A stretch of 51,030 nt of DNA, taken from Verrucomicrobium sp. BvORR106 (lineage in GTDB: Bacteria > Verrucomicrobiota > Verrucomicrobiia > Verrucomicrobiales > Verrucomicrobiaceae). The notes beneath the pieces were generated by a model. That model made no database searches. It had not been told where the DNA came from and was given only the letters and a program-made list of their open reading frames with translations. The DNA lies in contig NZ_BATR01000044.1 of assembly GCF_000739655.1 (NCBI RefSeq), forward strand, positions 1 through 51,030, in the 5' to 3' direction. Position numbers and translations under genes: made by a program. Every line of letters begins with the position of its first letter. Position 1 is the stretch's first letter. This document shows positions 50,001 through 51,030 of this stretch, piece by piece.

Positions 50001-51030
50001 GCAGGGTGGTGGGTGCCGTGGCAGCCCCTTTGCGGCCATCCATGAGGGGCCAGGGCAGGCGCTCCACGGCCACGTTGTCCGTCTTTTTCGGCTCAGGAGG
50101 AGGGGCGGCGCCCAGCACCTGTCGCAACGTGCGTTGGGCGGCCTTGTTGTCCCCCAGCTGCTTTTGCTGCAGGGCCAGACGCAGCAGGTTCTTCACGTCC
50201 CAGGAGCGGACGCGGGCCACCTGCTCCTGCACACGGCGGGCCGCTTCGTCCTGCCCCGTCTCCACGTAGTAGCGGGCCAGTTCTTCGAGCGCGGCGGAAT
50301 CCTGCGAGAACTTGGCCTCCAGACGGCGGCGGGCCTGGTCGGCCTCCACCATGCGGAAGTCCTGCTCCAGCAACTCCACCAGCTCGCGCCACTCTTCGGC
50401 ACCGGACTTGGCCGAGGCGGCGGCGGCAATCTGCTTCTGAAAGTAAATGGCGCTCTTGATATCACCCACGCGCATCGCTGCCGCCCGCAGCTGCTCCAGG
50501 GAGAAGGGTGTCTCCGGGGCGGTGTAGTAAGCGTGCTTCATTTCCTCGAACGCCCGGGTGGCATCGCCCTGGCGCTCATACACGGCGGCCAGCGCCTCGT
50601 GCCAGAAGCCGTCAAACGGGGCGCGGCGGGAACGTTCCTCCAGCGCGGAAAGCAGCAGCTTCAGGCGGAGCTGCACCTGGTCGTCCGGCAGGGTGCCCTG
50701 CACGATGTCCGCCCACATGAGGCGCTCCACCGCGCGCTGGAAGATCTCCCGCCGGCGTTTCACGTCGGCCTCGTTCTCCAGCAGGCGCATCTGCACGTCG
50801 GTAAATTCCTTGAACTTGCGCTGGGACACCAGCACCTCGGCATAGCGCTCCAGGAGTGGCCCAGCGGCGGTGCCTCTGGCATCCCGCGCGGCTTTCTCCC
50901 AGATGGCGGTGGCTTCTTCACGACGGCCGTCCTCGAGATACAGCGGAGCCAGCATGGAGATGATGGACTCGTTCAGCGGATCCGCCCGCAGCAGGTCCTC
51001 CATGATGTGGATGGCCACATCCAGCCCGCG
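47068..51030 (-). CDS. very large TPR-like helical-repeat protein (5' end outside window)
   Basis: At least 1320 residues; the frame stays open to the last base of the window (RGLDVAIHIMEDLL), so the true start lies beyond it. A GTG at 51018 would give 1316 aa but is only an internal codon if the gene continues. Tetratricopeptide-like hairpins run through the whole length, for example LARYYVETGQDEAARRVQEQ, LWPQDMDAALHAATILAEQG and AFAKTGQTGLAEEFYALAVE. No catalytic motif is seen. Proteins like this serve as scaffolds; a periplasmic place is guessed from the coupled secreted protein downstream. Confidence 0.75.
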   Translation of the reverse strand, partial: RGLDVAIHIMEDLLRADPLNESIISMLAPLYLEDGRREEATAIWEKAARDARGTAAGPLLERYAEVLVSQRKFKEFTDVQMRLLENEADVKRRREIFQRAVERLMWADIVQGTLPDDQVQLRLKLLLSALEERSRRAPFDGFWHEALAAVYERQGDATRAFEEMKHAYYTAPETPFSLEQLRAAAMRVGDIKSAIYFQKQIAAAASAKSGAEEWRELVELLEQDFRMVEADQARRRLEAKFSQDSAALEELARYYVETGQDEAARRVQEQVARVRSWDVKNLLRLALQQKQLGDNKAAQRTLRQVLGAAPPPEPKKTDNVAVERLPWPLMDGRKGAATAPTTLLSALDNVPGLEQQERDRLRQFLTMPRSEFSEVPDDVSAIRLRAVEELARMNAGKSGWAQLAPGAVLSEMEKAWALFYMGDGPGFRAVLAQKSSKADSLELRFLKVWMGLRSHGMADMLAWARQKGVGEAAMQQRKGLLQAATHLLAEDEMFEFTPGDLIALGKSGLLSNIELIDIARKLESRQRYPLSIELRLLALERDPTPQPVDVLFIANLAEVMGRTAAQKQYLQMAWSMPVKAGPPQAFDPFLYSFVRLLRLCETPTEREQLVRQSWARLRALPPSGQGTLRETIVLGTVGAEQAAAAEMAAYFSNGFLAAQAFVEPMLGGRLPPGAQAPGPRIDETTHLRHYWDDLREWGDLIRQEGLAGPLVQVERTLDQRLGGVPLGPKSNYEFGVWRNLTLARRMRPVSYPERVRMLKEFLEADDQVDTLLELGPFLESQGYARECMEVYRRLPERAPSNVEYCEQYLRVAENSWECEAAIPFIEKLFVAEPQFKPQNLAEGLLEEKHARFLARLHDVTRLRLLSFRGTASVKPMLGRVPDEVPYLRELAQLLERLNDKPGALAAWEQLYSLWPQDMDAALHAATILAEQGNKTRALELLRKVDYTNLWNDPIRESLLLRVKLAASTGLWDEVRLMMNVVTGTAGGKNGTVPHTPSVVAISKVLVDHDRRSEAQSLLLRAERASKDTLDRFRLRLTQLKLAAEDPTWTPARDVARIHSLLLLENLEPESMSEFSTFLTKEGAGSRGGAWVEVLKTCPAHGTTPAVAFCSLASRLSEAEVLPRLVRPWQEASSKTALIQRLAVQTLLAQNRPLWARQVALTGEGRALADSPVMVEVFAALQDEHSMKELFARVVRMAFPGGSDTQAFAEAFAKTGQTGLAEEFYALAVERLRSKGESLPKVVQSYAQFLIRQHRYEEAESVLLIEHQGMTEGLPALLLDLYQGWNKLDRLPQELAKFHLPDGIISEVLFLRQSQTPLPPS

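Overview
The window reads as chromosomal DNA of a high-GC member of the Verrucomicrobiota, probably order Verrucomicrobiales. The basis is a four-gene 'Verru_Chthon cassette' of pseudopilins, a PEP-CTERM protein with autotransporter-type strand repeats, many secreted proteins of this phylum's style (FAD-dependent oxidoreductase, pectate-lyase-like, SGNH hydrolase), an orphan mini-RHS protein, and a conserved ExbB/ExbD/TPR gene block. No rRNA, tRNA, CRISPR array or transposase gene was recognised.

Layout. Bases 1-662 are non-coding and repetitive: a 324-bp element with 24-bp terminal inverted repeats and a partial second copy. Bases 663-7700 (+) carry an NtrC-type regulator, a GT-C glycosyltransferase-like membrane protein, xseB, dxs and a GT-A-like protein. 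Bases 7717-14534 (-) form one operon: large TPR protein, second TPR-like secreted protein, ExbB/TolQ, two ExbD/TolR proteins, and a TonB-like inner-membrane protein whose C-terminal half is a VWA domain. Bases 14665-22956 (-) form a second operon: pseudopilins D-B-C-A, equivalent to GspH-I-J-K, then a secreted protein of unknown function and a secreted FAD oxidoreductase that share a 46-residue charged C-terminal tail. Bases 23396-28936 hold an S1/P1 nuclease, a PEP-CTERM protein and a transmembrane Ser/Thr kinase with an OB-fold-like sensor. Bases 29095-34954 hold an Lhr-type helicase, two small lipoproteins, a pectate-lyase-like protein and a periplasmic glutathione peroxidase.

Bases 34937-38033 are the most unusual part. 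A 168-bp segment, made of the first codons of the peroxidase gene, the divergent promoter and the first 17 codons of a small gene, occurs twice and brackets about 2.76 kb of lower-GC DNA. That DNA encodes a membrane-anchored transglutaminase-like protein, a signal-peptide-bearing mini-RHS protein with an unrecognised C-terminal domain, and an overlapping single-TM candidate immunity protein. An attC-like imperfect palindrome sits at the left edge and an attC-like half-site at the right edge.

Bases 38524-51030 return to core-like genes: SGNH hydrolase, patatin-like lipase, Xaa-Pro aminopeptidase, ilvD with a divergent LysR regulator, a PPP-type phosphatase, a small secreted protein, and a giant TPR protein that runs off the window.

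The three best candidates for undescribed biology are the bracketed mini-RHS cassette, the pseudopilin operon with its tail-sharing proteins, and the ExbBD operon with a VWA protein in the TonB position. All functional statements are family recognition and inference from sequence; no search was run.
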